Shown one piece after another: positions 35,123 through 44,167 of a stretch of 64,000 bases of DNA. The translations under genes were made by a program, and so were the position numbers. Origin of the DNA: an uncultured Acidobacteriia bacterium. Its GTDB lineage: Bacteria; Acidobacteriota; Terriglobia; Bryobacterales; Bryobacteraceae. The notes beneath the pieces were generated by a model. That model was not told the DNA's origin, made no database searches, and worked only from the letters and a program-made list of their open reading frames with translations. The stretch spans positions 39,051 through 103,050 of the forward strand of contig CAIXXM010000052.1 in the NCBI GenBank assembly GCA_903923395.1, written 5' to 3'. The first letter of the stretch is position 1; each line of letters starts with the position of its first letter.

Positions 35123-37342
35123 ATGGATCATCAAAGCCTAGTGCCGGCATCACCGGAATCAAACCAGACGGCCTTTCCACTGCGGATGCGTCCCGTGGAC
35201 GATGAACAGGAATCCGCCGGGATCCCCTTGGCTCACTACCTCTGGCTCATCAAGAGGTACCGTCTCCGCATCGTCGGAATCGTGGTCGGCTGTACCCTCG
35301 CCGCTCTGATTGTTTCCCTGCGCATGACCCCGATTTACGAGGCCACCGCGACCATTGACGTGGACCGCGAAGCCCCCAGTTCACTGGTCGGCCAGGACTC
35401 GCAGCGCTCGTTCGCTTCCAACGACTCCGATCAGTTCATTTCCACCCAGCTCAAGCTGGCACAGTCCGATACCGTCATCCGCCCGATTGTCCAGAAATAT
35501 GCACTGGAGGAAAAGGAAGGTCTGGTCAATGAGATAACAAACCAGAAGTTCCCGCAGTTGGCCCCCCAGGCTCCCGTAAAGATAAAGCGGCTGAAGGTGC
35601 TGCGTCCGCCCAATACCTACCTGATCCAGGTTTCCTACCGGGCCTCTGACCCGAAACTCGCCGCTGATGTCGCGAACGGTATCGCCAAGTCCTATGTGGA
35701 CCATGCTTACCGTCTGCGTTTGGATTCCTCCGTCGCCATGGGTAGTTACATGGAGACGCAGTTGGAGGACCTCAAGGCCAAGATGGAACGGTCCAACATG
35801 ACCCTCTCGCAGTATGAGAAGGATTTTGGCATCATCAGCCCGGAAGAGAAGACGAACATCCTCACCGCCCGCTTGAACCAGTTGAATCTGGACTACGCCA
35901 ATGCCCAGGCGCAGCGCGTTCGCCGGGAAGCTGCTTACAACTCCATGTCCTCCGGCTCGCTGGAAGCAGCCCTCGTCTCCAGCCAGGGTGAGGCCTTCAA
36001 GAAATTGCTCGAAAACCAGAGCGAGAAGCAGGCCCGGTTTGCGGAGATCAAAGTCGATCTAGGACCCAACAATCCCCGCTATAAAGAAGCTCAAGCCCAA
36101 GTCCTCGAAGCAGAACGCCAGATCGACAACCTCCGCCAAAGCATCGTGAAGCGCGTGGGAATCGAATTCCGTGAGTCCCTGGCGAATGAAAAGATGTTGC
36201 AGGAGGAGTTGCTCCGCACCAAGGCAGAGTTCGACAAGCTCAACGAGCATTCGTTCGAATACAAGCGCCTTCGCGACGCCGCACTCGCCGATACCAAACT
36301 CTACGAAGAACTGGTTCGCAAGATCAAGGAAGCTGGCATCAACTCCAACTTCCAGAACAGCGCCGTGCGCGTTGCGGACGAAGCCCGTCCGTCACTGGAT
36401 CCTGTTTCTCCGAACGTTCCGCTTTATACCGCGGGTGCGTTCTTCGTTTCGCTGTTGCTGGCGATCGGCCTCGTTCTCGCCGCCGATGCCATCGACAACA
36501 CCATTCGCGATCCGGAAATGGTGAGCCGTGTCCTGAAGACGGAGATCGTCGGCACCGTTCCCAGCACGTCTCCCCCGCCGCTGGCCCATACTCTCTTCGG
36601 TGAGCGCGCACTCGCTGCCGCCCGTGAATCAGGAGCAGTGGTCAAGGCCCGCAACCGCGAAGACAGGAGCCGGGAGTTCCAGGAAGCCTTCCGTACCCTC
36701 CGGAACCAGATCCTTCTCTCAAATATTGACCGGGATCTGCATACGATCCTCGTTACCAGCTCAGTTCCTGGCGAAGGCAAATCCACCACGGCGGCATTCC
36801 TCGCTGCGGCCGGTGCCGAGCAGGGGAAACGTACGCTGCTGATTGATGGTGACCTTCGCCGTCCCAGCGTGCACCGCAAATTGGGTCTCTCCGTCGGCCC
36901 GGGCTTGACTCACGTACTCCGTGGTCAAATGACTTGGCGCGAAGCCATCCGCCAGGTTCCCGGCCTTCCAGACCTGTACGTGCTGACCGCCGGTGCCGCA
37001 ACTTCGGAAGCTGCCAGCCTCATCAGTCGCAACCTGGAAAAGCTTCTCGCCGAAGCCTCCGGGGAATTCGAAACCATCATCCTGGACTCTCCGCCCACCC
37101 TGGCGTTCGCAGAACCCTTGCAGATGGCGTCCCTCGCCGATGGTGTTCTGCTGGTCGCAGTCGCCGGCCAAACCAACCGCAAGGCAGTCCGCTCCGCGAT
37201 TGGTATATTATCGAAGCTTCAGACAAATCTGATTGGTATCGTCCTGAACAAGGTTTCCCGCGAAGTTAGCGATAGCTACTACTACTATGGCTCCTACGGG
37301 AAATATCAGAATTACTACCAAGTGGAGTCGGGAGAAGCTTAG
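35123..37342 (+). CDS. Exopolysaccharide co-polymerase / tyrosine autokinase (Wzc-like)
   Basis: 739 residues. Wzz-type N-terminal region with a transmembrane helix near 50-70, long coiled coil about 200-400, and second helix near 435-455 (GAFFVSLLLAIGLVLAADA). The cytoplasmic BY-kinase domain follows: Walker A SSVPGEGKSTT at about 545-555, Walker A' LIDGDLRRPS and Walker B TIILDSPPTLAF. The C-terminal tail YYYYGSYGKYQNYYQ is the autophosphorylated tyrosine cluster. It controls chain length and export with the Wza-like protein encoded 5 bases upstream. All key motifs are intact. Confidence 0.92.
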   Translation: MDHQSLVPASPESNQTAFPLRMRPVDDEQESAGIPLAHYLWLIKRYRLRIVGIVVGCTLAALIVSLRMTPIYEATATIDVDREAPSSLVGQDSQRSFASNDSDQFISTQLKLAQSDTVIRPIVQKYALEEKEGLVNEITNQKFPQLAPQAPVKIKRLKVLRPPNTYLIQVSYRASDPKLAADVANGIAKSYVDHAYRLRLDSSVAMGSYMETQLEDLKAKMERSNMTLSQYEKDFGIISPEEKTNILTARLNQLNLDYANAQAQRVRREAAYNSMSSGSLEAALVSSQGEAFKKLLENQSEKQARFAEIKVDLGPNNPRYKEAQAQVLEAERQIDNLRQSIVKRVGIEFRESLANEKMLQEELLRTKAEFDKLNEHSFEYKRLRDAALADTKLYEELVRKIKEAGINSNFQNSAVRVADEARPSLDPVSPNVPLYTAGAFFVSLLLAIGLVLAADAIDNTIRDPEMVSRVLKTEIVGTVPSTSPPPLAHTLFGERALAAARESGAVVKARNREDRSREFQEAFRTLRNQILLSNIDRDLHTILVTSSVPGEGKSTTAAFLAAAGAEQGKRTLLIDGDLRRPSVHRKLGLSVGPGLTHVLRGQMTWREAIRQVPGLPDLYVLTAGAATSEAASLISRNLEKLLAEASGEFETIILDSPPTLAFAEPLQMASLADGVLLVAVAGQTNRKAVRSAIGILSKLQTNLIGIVLNKVSREVSDSYYYYGSYGKYQNYYQVESGEA

Positions 37343-37362
37343 AAGTACTGCCCGCACCTCCC

Positions 37363-37391
37363 AGTCCGTAAATTCGACCAACGGGTTTTTT
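37363..37391 (+). terminator. Weak putative terminator after the Wzc-like gene
   Basis: CCGT and ACGG, extended by G-T pairs, flank a 13-base loop and are followed by six T residues. The short stem makes this tentative; it abuts the next start codon at 37394. Confidence 0.3.
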
Positions 37392-37393
37392 GC

Positions 37394-37942
37394 ATGCTGC
37401 GTAAATTCGGTAGTTCCTGTTTTCTCCTTGCGGTGGTCGTAGCCCAGGCCACCACAATTCCACATCTTCCGCCAGATCAGCTCACGGCTCAGGCGGATGT
37501 AGCCATCCAAGGTACGGTGCTTCGCACCTGGAGTGAATGGGACACCGCCCATAAATACATCTGGACCCGTTCGGAGATCCAGGTGAAACGTGTCTATAAG
37601 GGTGTGCCCGGGAAAGTCGTTGTCGTCAACGAGCCCGGTGGCGTCGCCGAAGGGCGGGGCATGCAGGTTGCCGGTAGTGTGCAATACACTGCGGGAGAAT
37701 CCGTGGTCGTCTTTCTCAAAGACTATCCAGGTACCGGCTATCGGACTCTTGGCTGGGGCCAGGGCAAGTACTCCATCGACAACGCTGGCAAACTCCACTC
37801 GGACCACTCCATCGCCGCCGTCGACGTAATCGATCTCAAGTCCGGGAGCAGAATCACGACTCCAGTGAATTTCAATGGACTGGACCTCGACGTTGCCGAA
37901 CGACGCATCTCCTCATACACCCGCCAGGGGGCAGCCAAATGA
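37394..37942 (+). CDS. Secreted protein of unknown function paired with the metalloprotease
   Basis: 182 residues with a signal peptide (MLRKFGSSCFLLAVVVAQA). The mature part is strand-rich (EIQVKRVYKGVPGKVVVVNEPGG, GESVVVFLKDYPG) and resembles small secreted beta proteins with no assigned function in acidobacteria. No catalytic motif recognised. Its stop overlaps the metalloprotease start by 4 bases (ATGA), so the pair is translationally coupled. It could be a chaperone, inhibitor or substrate-binding partner of that protease, but nothing in the sequence decides this. No good ribosome-binding site precedes the ATG. Confidence 0.75.
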   Translation: MLRKFGSSCFLLAVVVAQATTIPHLPPDQLTAQADVAIQGTVLRTWSEWDTAHKYIWTRSEIQVKRVYKGVPGKVVVVNEPGGVAEGRGMQVAGSVQYTAGESVVVFLKDYPGTGYRTLGWGQGKYSIDNAGKLHSDHSIAAVDVIDLKSGSRITTPVNFNGLDLDVAERRISSYTRQGAAK

Positions 37943-40020
37943 AGATGTTTCTCGCCGCCATTCTCGCGGCCTCCGCAATGTATGGATATATCCGCAGGAT
38001 TGATCCAGGCTCCGGCATGCCCATCATCCGGACCGACAACACCGCCATCCAGTTCTACGTGAACAGCGAAGTTGCCCCGGGCCTGGCGAACCGTTCGGGT
38101 AGTCTGATTATCTCCAAGGACAGCTCCCCGGTCACCGCCGCACAGCAGGCGATGGCTAGCTGGAATGCTTCCGGTGCCAACATCAAGTTCCTCCCCATCA
38201 AAACAACGACCAGTGGAGCTGATAGCAGCGATAGCAAGAACGTCATTGTTTTTTCGGACACTGATGCGAATCGTGCTCTGGTCAATGGAGCTGTCGCGGT
38301 TACCCCCTTCGTGTACACTCTCGATGATTTCCACATCGTCGATTCCGATATCGTTTTCAATCCCGAAATTGTTTTTTCCACTTCCGGTGTCGCAAAGTCG
38401 CAGGATATTCAATCCGTGATGGCGCACGAATTGGGACATGCGCTCGGCTCCAATCACTCCAACTTGCTCGGTGCCACAATGTTCCAGTCTGGTACTGGAA
38501 TCAAGGCTGGCGCTCCCGATGGCTATACCCGCCGTATTCTCTCGTCTGAAGATCTTGCCTTCGCTAACGCCGCGTACCCCGGACCAAATTCCTCTGTGGG
38601 AACCATCTCGGGCACGGTGACGCTCTCCGGGGCACCAGCCAAATCCGCGCTGCTCACCATGATGGATTTGAATTCCGGTGTGATGGTGGGGGGAATGACC
38701 GGGCCGGATGGGAAGTACAGTTTGACCATCCCCGCGGGCAGCTACCTCATCTATGCGGAGCCCTTCAACGCCATTGTCGCGCCCGGCAATCTCTACATCA
38801 CCGATGCCAGCACCGTGACACAAGGCTTCCTGCCGACCTTCTTCGGGAGCAATGCTTCCCCGACTCCCGTCAGCGTCGCGAAAGGTGGGACTGCTGCTGC
38901 GGATATTCAGGTGACAGCCGGCGCCACCAAACTCACCGTTCCTTTTATGTTCACGGCCACCGCGGGCCAACTCGGTGGTTTGACTGCTCTGTATGGTCTG
39001 AACGGAGCACTGTCCCTGACCAGCGGCCAGTCCGCTGATCTCGTATTCTCGACCGGTGTTGCCGGCGACACCATACTGGCAAACAGCGGGACTGATGTTC
39101 GCGTTTACGGCAAGGGCATCAAGGTCCGTCCTGGCACGGTTCGCGTGGATAATACTTACCAATCTTCCGGGTTGACGTTGCTGCGGGTCGCGGTAGACGT
39201 GGATACCATCACGACGCCCACCCTCGCTTCCGTGCTGCTCGTACGCAGTGATGACGCTCTCGCTCTCTCCGGCACCCTGATTCTGTTGCCCGCTCCTCCA
39301 GTCTTTACTTCCGGCTCCGTCACAAATTCGGCGAGTTTCGCCACTGGTGCCGTTTCTCCTGGAGCCATCATATCGATTTTCGGCACCAGCCTCGGACCCA
39401 CGGCAGGCTGGAACAGCGCTGACTTTGGCTTCGATTCGTCAACCAATGCCTTGCCCACCACGCTCGGCGGCGTCAAAGTTACCTTCGACGGCGTCTTGGC
39501 CCCCGTTTTCTATGCCAGCTCCGGCTTGGTCAATGTCCAGGTACCGTTTGAGGTTGCCGGGAAGTCGGCCACCAATGTCGTGGTTTCCTATAACGGCCTC
39601 GACAGTGCCACCGTCACCTTACCTGTGACCACGGCCACTCCAGGTATTTATACCTACAACGGCAGCGGCAAGGGTCTTGGCATTGTGGTGAATCAGGATT
39701 ACACCTTGAACACGGCTTCCAATCCGGCCGCGCAGGGCTCCGTAGTGACGATTTACCTCACGGGCAGGGGCGCTGTGAATTACCCGGTCCAAACTGGAAA
39801 AGCCGTTTCAGCTCCCCCCACTTTGGATTCCGGTGGCTTCACCTGTACGATCGGTGGCACGCAAGCGACTGTTGCCTTTGGTGGTTGGACCCCGACCGCT
39901 GTCGGCCTCGCGCAGGCAAACGTCTACGTTCCTTCCAGTTCGACCACTGGAGAACTCCCGCTGACCCTCAATATCGGCTCAGCTTCGAGTCAAGCCGGTG
40001 TCACGCTCTTCGTCAAGTAG
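37939..40020 (+). CDS. Matrixin-like secreted metalloprotease with Soli_cterm-type C-terminal domain
   Basis: 693 residues with a short signal segment (MFLAAILAASAMYG). Metzincin zinc motif HELGHALGSNH at 163-173 with a following loop ending in TMF as Met-turn candidate. Then a carboxypeptidase-regulatory/Cna-B-like repeat (about 225-290), and a C-terminal region of about 230 residues (VTNSASFATGAVSPGAIISIFG, FDGVLAPVFYASSGLVNVQV) matching the Solibacter uncharacterised C-terminal pattern. Probably secreted or surface-displayed and cleaving proteins outside the cell. Coupled to the upstream 182-residue protein. The protease assignment is strong; the role of the C-terminal domain is unknown. 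Confidence 0.88.
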   Translation: MKMFLAAILAASAMYGYIRRIDPGSGMPIIRTDNTAIQFYVNSEVAPGLANRSGSLIISKDSSPVTAAQQAMASWNASGANIKFLPIKTTTSGADSSDSKNVIVFSDTDANRALVNGAVAVTPFVYTLDDFHIVDSDIVFNPEIVFSTSGVAKSQDIQSVMAHELGHALGSNHSNLLGATMFQSGTGIKAGAPDGYTRRILSSEDLAFANAAYPGPNSSVGTISGTVTLSGAPAKSALLTMMDLNSGVMVGGMTGPDGKYSLTIPAGSYLIYAEPFNAIVAPGNLYITDASTVTQGFLPTFFGSNASPTPVSVAKGGTAAADIQVTAGATKLTVPFMFTATAGQLGGLTALYGLNGALSLTSGQSADLVFSTGVAGDTILANSGTDVRVYGKGIKVRPGTVRVDNTYQSSGLTLLRVAVDVDTITTPTLASVLLVRSDDALALSGTLILLPAPPVFTSGSVTNSASFATGAVSPGAIISIFGTSLGPTAGWNSADFGFDSSTNALPTTLGGVKVTFDGVLAPVFYASSGLVNVQVPFEVAGKSATNVVVSYNGLDSATVTLPVTTATPGIYTYNGSGKGLGIVVNQDYTLNTASNPAAQGSVVTIYLTGRGAVNYPVQTGKAVSAPPTLDSGGFTCTIGGTQATVAFGGWTPTAVGLAQANVYVPSSSTTGELPLTLNIGSASSQAGVTLFVK

Positions 40021-40024
40021 CAAT

Positions 40025-40969
40025 CTACCGTCCCGGCAGCAATGCACGGGATGCAATCCGCAGTAGTTGCAGGCCGCCTGGCTCTTGGGCCAGGCGCTGC
40101 ACTTCTTCCTCCGGCATAAGCGCCATGCGCCCCAGCAGGATTCTAAAGCTCAACGCGTGCGCCTGTTCTTTCCACGCCGCCATCTCAAACAGGGAAGCGA
40201 GAGCGCGTTCCCGGAGCAACGCCACTATTTTCGGGTCCCGGCCGGAAGTAAGGAAGACTAGAATACTTCCCGCTCTGTTCCGGTCGCTCCAATCCGAAGA
40301 TTGCAGGAGCGCCACGAAGATCCCGGCGTCTACCTGCCGTGCCAGCGGTTCCCCGGCACGCAGTCCCAACAGAATAGCTCCCCCCGCAGCATTCCGGACA
40401 CTCGCCGCAGGGTCAGAACATGCACGAATCAGCGCCGCGAACTGTTCCTGCGTTGGATTGGCGTACCCCAGAGCCGTCGCAGCCATTGTCCGCTCGCTCA
40501 CGCTGCCAGCCCGCCGCAGGACCTCCAGAATTTCCCCGCCGTTCTGTAAGGCCAATTCACGCAGTTTCCCCGGCAAGGCTCCTGACGAAGCGTCCTCAGG
40601 AGACGCTTCCACTTCGGTTACCAATTCCCTAACCGCCGGTGGCAGGAGCACCTGCTCCACCGGGGCCGCATAACTCGCCACGGGCGTAATGTTTATGCCC
40701 GGCAATCCAACGTACAGCGTCGCCTGGCCCTTCGAATCACAACAAATGAGCGACACTCCCGCAGGCTCCTTGCCCAGGGCCTTCAAGATCCCACTGTCCA
40801 CAAGATCCAGAGTTTTATCGCTGACTACCTGGCCCGGTTTCACCCGCAAGGCCCTGGCTGCCTTCGCCAGATCAACTCCTTCGGCGCCGTAGAATTCGAT
40901 CCGGCCGATCCGCTCCTGCGCAGACGCAGCGCATGCAGCCGCGAGCAGGAGGGACCAGGCCCGAATCAG
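40025..40969 (-). CDS. Exported POTRA-like/HEAT-repeat protein, probable CTG start
   Basis: About 314 residues if it begins at CTG 40969, which overlaps the cysN stop as CTGA and has GGAG seven bases upstream. This gives a convincing signal peptide (IRAWSLLLAAACAASAQ). The standard-codon start TTG at 40849 would remove it. Residues about 20-90 (RIGRIEFYGAEGVDLAKAARAL) look like a POTRA-type fold; the rest has helical repeats resembling HEAT (TMAATALGYANPTQEQFAAL). Function unknown. It is the last gene of the M50-cysD-cysN chain but has no obvious link to sulfate activation. Translation is probably coupled to cysN. Confidence 0.65.
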   Translation of the reverse strand: MIRAWSLLLAAACAASAQERIGRIEFYGAEGVDLAKAARALRVKPGQVVSDKTLDLVDSGILKALGKEPAGVSLICCDSKGQATLYVGLPGINITPVASYAAPVEQVLLPPAVRELVTEVEASPEDASSGALPGKLRELALQNGGEILEVLRRAGSVSERTMAATALGYANPTQEQFAALIRACSDPAASVRNAAGGAILLGLRAGEPLARQVDAGIFVALLQSSDWSDRNRAGSILVFLTSGRDPKIVALLRERALASLFEMAAWKEQAHALSFRILLGRMALMPEEEVQRLAQEPGGLQLLRIASRALLPGR

Positions 40970-42552
40970 ATGCCGTCTCCTTCGATCAACCGCGGACGCG
41001 ACCCCGTCAGCACGCCGCGTATCTCCAGCAGTTCCAGCACTTCAGCCACCGCAAGCCCGCGCGCATCAATCGCATTCGGCATGACCGGCCCCACCGCGAT
41101 GGCCAACATGCCGGCAGAATACAGGACCGTCGCCGCATTGCTGGGCAACCTCCCCGCCACCGCCACATTACAGCCAAGATTGAACAGCTCGCGTTCCAGG
41201 AACACCGCAGCGTCCATGTCTTCCACGCAAACCACAGCCCCCCGGTGCCCAAACCGGCTCACCCGTTCCGCCGCAGTGACTGGACCACGGGTTTCTTCCC
41301 GGCCCTCCGCCGCAATGATCATTCCCGCGCCAGCCGTCTCATTCGTCAGTGGATCGATCAGAATGAACCCGCCCGTCCAGCGGTTCTTCGAATACTCGTC
41401 GAAGAAGAGGGGACGGTGCGCATCGAGCGTGATTTCACCGATTTCATTCAAATCCAACCGGCCTGTCTGCTGCTTATCCAACTGAACAATATCCAGCCGG
41501 TGCTCAATCTTCCGGACCAAAGCCCGTACCTGATGCGAGGTGTGCTTCACCAGCATGGTCTGCCCCGCCTCAAGCGGCTTCGAACTCATCCAAACCACGT
41601 GTGCCCGGAAGCGCCTGGTCACATGCGGCAGTTGACGTTCGGGGACGATCATATCTCCCCGGCTGATATCGATTTCATCGCTCAGGCACAGCGTCACCGA
41701 TTGCGGCGCACGTACTTCGGCAAGATCCCCATCGAACGTAACGATCCGCGAGATGGTGGAACGGCGGCGCGAGGGCAGTGCGATGACGCTCTCTCCCTGA
41801 CGCAGCACACCCGACGCCATCTGCCCCGCATAGCCACGGAAATCCAGATCCGGGCGCAGGACATACTGCACGGGAAACCGCGCCGGCAAATATTCCGATT
41901 CAGCCCCGGCGGGAACGGTTTCCAGGTAGTCCAGCAGGCTCGGCCCGGTATACCAGGACGACTTGCTGCTCAGACTGACAACATTGTCACCATCGCGGGC
42001 GCTGATCGGAATGAAGAGCGCCTCGGGGGCACCGGCCTTCTTGAGAAAAGCTGAAAACTCACTTCGAATTGTCTCAAACACGGACTGGTCAAAATCCACC
42101 AAGTCCATCTTGTTGACCGCCACCACCAGATGTCTGGTGCCCAGTAGATTCGCAATAAAGGCGTGGCGCCTGCTCTGCGGCAAGATCCCGTTGCGCGCAT
42201 CGATCAGGATGATCGCCAGGTCAGCCGTGGAAGCACCGGTCGCCATATTGCGCGTGTACTGCTCATGGCCCGGCGTATCCGCAATGATGAACTTGCGCCG
42301 TGGCGTGGAGAAGTAGCGGTAGGCCACGTCAATCGTGATGCCTTGTTCGCGTTCCGCGCGCAGTCCATCGGTGAGCAGCGCGAGGTCAATGACACCTCCG
42401 CTCGAGTTCGCCGAGGCCTTGGCGACGCTCGCCAATTGATCCTCATAGACACCTTTGGAGTCATAGAGCAGGCGCCCGATGAGCGTGCTCTTGCCATCGT
42501 CCACACTGCCCGCCGTCGAAAAACGCAGAAGACTGGTTTCGGTTCCCGGCAC
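40966..42552 (-). CDS. cysN: Sulfate adenylyltransferase large subunit (CysN) with degenerate APS-kinase-like tail
   Basis: 528 residues from a GTG that overlaps the cysD stop (TAGTG). GTPase motifs are G1 GSVDDGKST (12-20), G3 DTPGHEQYTRN and G4 NKMDLVDFD; EF-Tu-like beta domains follow to about 415. With CysD it makes adenosine phosphosulfate from ATP and sulfate, driven by GTP hydrolysis. The last 110 or so residues begin ERVSRFGHRGAVV and continue AAVFLERELFNLGCNVAVA, aligning by eye with the CysC domain of CysNC fusions, but the P-loop GxSGxGKS is replaced by VEDMDA. The APS kinase activity is therefore probably lost. Confidence 0.9.
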   Translation of the reverse strand: MPGTETSLLRFSTAGSVDDGKSTLIGRLLYDSKGVYEDQLASVAKASANSSGGVIDLALLTDGLRAEREQGITIDVAYRYFSTPRRKFIIADTPGHEQYTRNMATGASTADLAIILIDARNGILPQSRRHAFIANLLGTRHLVVAVNKMDLVDFDQSVFETIRSEFSAFLKKAGAPEALFIPISARDGDNVVSLSSKSSWYTGPSLLDYLETVPAGAESEYLPARFPVQYVLRPDLDFRGYAGQMASGVLRQGESVIALPSRRRSTISRIVTFDGDLAEVRAPQSVTLCLSDEIDISRGDMIVPERQLPHVTRRFRAHVVWMSSKPLEAGQTMLVKHTSHQVRALVRKIEHRLDIVQLDKQQTGRLDLNEIGEITLDAHRPLFFDEYSKNRWTGGFILIDPLTNETAGAGMIIAAEGREETRGPVTAAERVSRFGHRGAVVCVEDMDAAVFLERELFNLGCNVAVAGRLPSNAATVLYSAGMLAIAVGPVMPNAIDARGLAVAEVLELLEIRGVLTGSRPRLIEGDGI

Positions 42553-43442
42553 TAGAAATAGCCCTCGCGTTTCTTCAATTCCATGGAACCTTCCTGGTCA
42601 TGGTCGATCACGCGGTTCTCTCTTTCACTGCGGCGCACCAGTTTCATTTCTTCGATGATCTTCCCAATCGTGTCTGCTTCAGAACGGATCGCCCCCGTGC
42701 AATGGCTGCAGCCAAGGGACCGCATCCGGCACATCACCATTTCCGGCTTCTCACCAGGCAACAGAGGCGCATTGTGGTCGAGCGACACCAGCGCATTTCC
42801 CCGCACCACCATCGGCCTCGGTTTCGCGTAGTAAAGCGGCACAATCGGGATGTTTTCCCGCTCGATGTACTGCCAGATATCCAGTTCGGTCCAGTTGGAC
42901 AGCGGAAACACGCGGATGTGTTGGCCCTTGTCCACCCGGGCGTTATAAACGTTCCAGAGTTCGGGGCGCTGATTCTTCGGGTCCCATTGGCCGAGTTCGT
43001 CGCGGAACGAATAGACCCGTTCCTTCGCGCGGCTCTTCTCTTCGTCGCGCCGCGCTCCGCCGAATGCTGCATCGTAGCCGCCGGCAGCCAGTGCGTCCAA
43101 CAGAGCCCTGGTTTTGAGCAGAGCGCAGCACTTTTGCGTGCCAAGCCGGAATGGATTCGCCCCCTCTGCAATTGCCGTCGTATTTGTGTGCACAATCAGC
43201 TTCGCGCCGATCGACGCAGCGAACTCATCCCGGAACTGAATCATTTCCGGGAACTTGTACGTGGTGTCAATGTGCAGCAAAGGGAAGGGAAGCGTGCCGG
43301 GATAGAACGCCTTTTGCGCCAGCCGCACCATGACAGAGGAGTCTTTGCCAATGGAGTAGAGCATGACGGGGTTGGCGAACTCCGCCGCAACTTCCCGCAG
43401 GATATGGATACTTTCTGCTTCCAGAATGTCGAGATGAGTCAT
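42552..43442 (-). CDS. cysD: Sulfate adenylyltransferase small subunit (CysD)
   Basis: 296 residues. PP-loop nucleotide-binding motif [18 protein letters not shown] in the first quarter, [14 protein letters not shown] and [17 protein letters not shown] in the middle, and the C-terminal [17 protein letters not shown], all standard for the ATP sulfurylase subunit that works with CysN. Length matches the family. Its start codon shares one base with the stop of the upstream M50 protease gene (TAATG), and cysN starts in its stop codon, so three genes are coupled. In a sulfatase-rich genome it may balance sulfate assimilation, but that link is inference. Confidence 0.95.
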   Translation of the reverse strand: MTHLDILEAESIHILREVAAEFANPVMLYSIGKDSSVMVRLAQKAFYPGTLPFPLLHIDTTYKFPEMIQFRDEFAASIGAKLIVHTNTTAIAEGANPFRLGTQKCCALLKTRALLDALAAGGYDAAFGGARRDEEKSRAKERVYSFRDELGQWDPKNQRPELWNVYNARVDKGQHIRVFPLSNWTELDIWQYIERENIPIVPLYYAKPRPMVVRGNALVSLDHNAPLLPGEKPEMVMCRMRSLGCSHCTGAIRSEADTIGKIIEEMKLVRRSERENRVIDHDQEGSMELKKREGYF

Positions 43443-44140
43443 TACTTCGTATGGAATGAGCCGGCGAACAACAAAGCTGCGGCGGTTTGATAAATCGGGG
43501 CGAAAACGGGTTCAAAGATACGCCAGCCCAACAGGAGCCCAATGTAGGTGAAGCCGCGCATGCGCAGCCGCCACTCTTGCATCCGGAGCGCCATATTGTC
43601 TGACATCAGCAAGCCCACAGCGGTAAAGCCATCCAGCGGGGGGATGGGCAGAAGGTTAAATGTGCCCAGCAGCAAGTTCAGCTCAAAGAAAAGCGACAGG
43701 ACCAACGCGATGCCATCCATCAGGTCGTTCCCGCCCGTTGCGTGGACCAGCATTCCTCCCGGTTCGAAAACTCCCGCGAAGAAGCCCACCTTGATCACAA
43801 TCCCTGCCAGCAGTGCCAGAGAATAGTTCGCCGCGGGACCAGCCAGTGACATCCAGGCCGCGCGTTTCGGATAGCGCTGCTGCCAGAAGGGATCGTAAGG
43901 GGCACTTGCCCAGCCAATCAAGCCGCCGCCCATGAAAATGCCCAGCAGTGGAACCACGACCATCCCGAAAGGTTCGCGGCGGATGTGCGGCACCGGATTC
44001 AGCGAGACTTGCCCCCCTTCGAAGGCCGTTAGATCCCCGCCGAGTTTCGCCGCCAGCGCATGGGCTGCTTCATGGCATGTAGTGGATAGCAGAAATACTA
44101 CATAGCTGATGACGCCGTAAACAAGTTCAGTGGGGCTCAT
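43442..44140 (-). CDS. Site-2-type M50 membrane metalloprotease
   Basis: 232 residues with five or six hydrophobic segments. The zinc motif HEAAH lies at 23-27 within the first membrane helix, and the second site appears as [14 protein letters not shown], where the aspartate is the third ligand. This is the compact rhomboid-sized FtsH-independent M50B type, without a PDZ domain. Members cleave membrane proteins such as anti-sigma factors, or act in processing; the target here is unknown. It is upstream of and coupled to cysD, a pairing I do not recognise as functional. Confidence 0.88.
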   Translation of the reverse strand: MSPTELVYGVISYVVFLLSTTCHEAAHALAAKLGGDLTAFEGGQVSLNPVPHIRREPFGMVVVPLLGIFMGGGLIGWASAPYDPFWQQRYPKRAAWMSLAGPAANYSLALLAGIVIKVGFFAGVFEPGGMLVHATGGNDLMDGIALVLSLFFELNLLLGTFNLLPIPPLDGFTAVGLLMSDNMALRMQEWRLRMRGFTYIGLLLGWRIFEPVFAPIYQTAAALLFAGSFHTK

Positions 44141-44167
44141 AGCTCGAACCCCTATTGTAGCGGGAGC

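Noticed and set aside
37738..39162. 474-codon minus-strand frame opposite the metalloprotease
   Set aside because: Covers parts of two coupled plus-strand genes; no homology signal in the translation.
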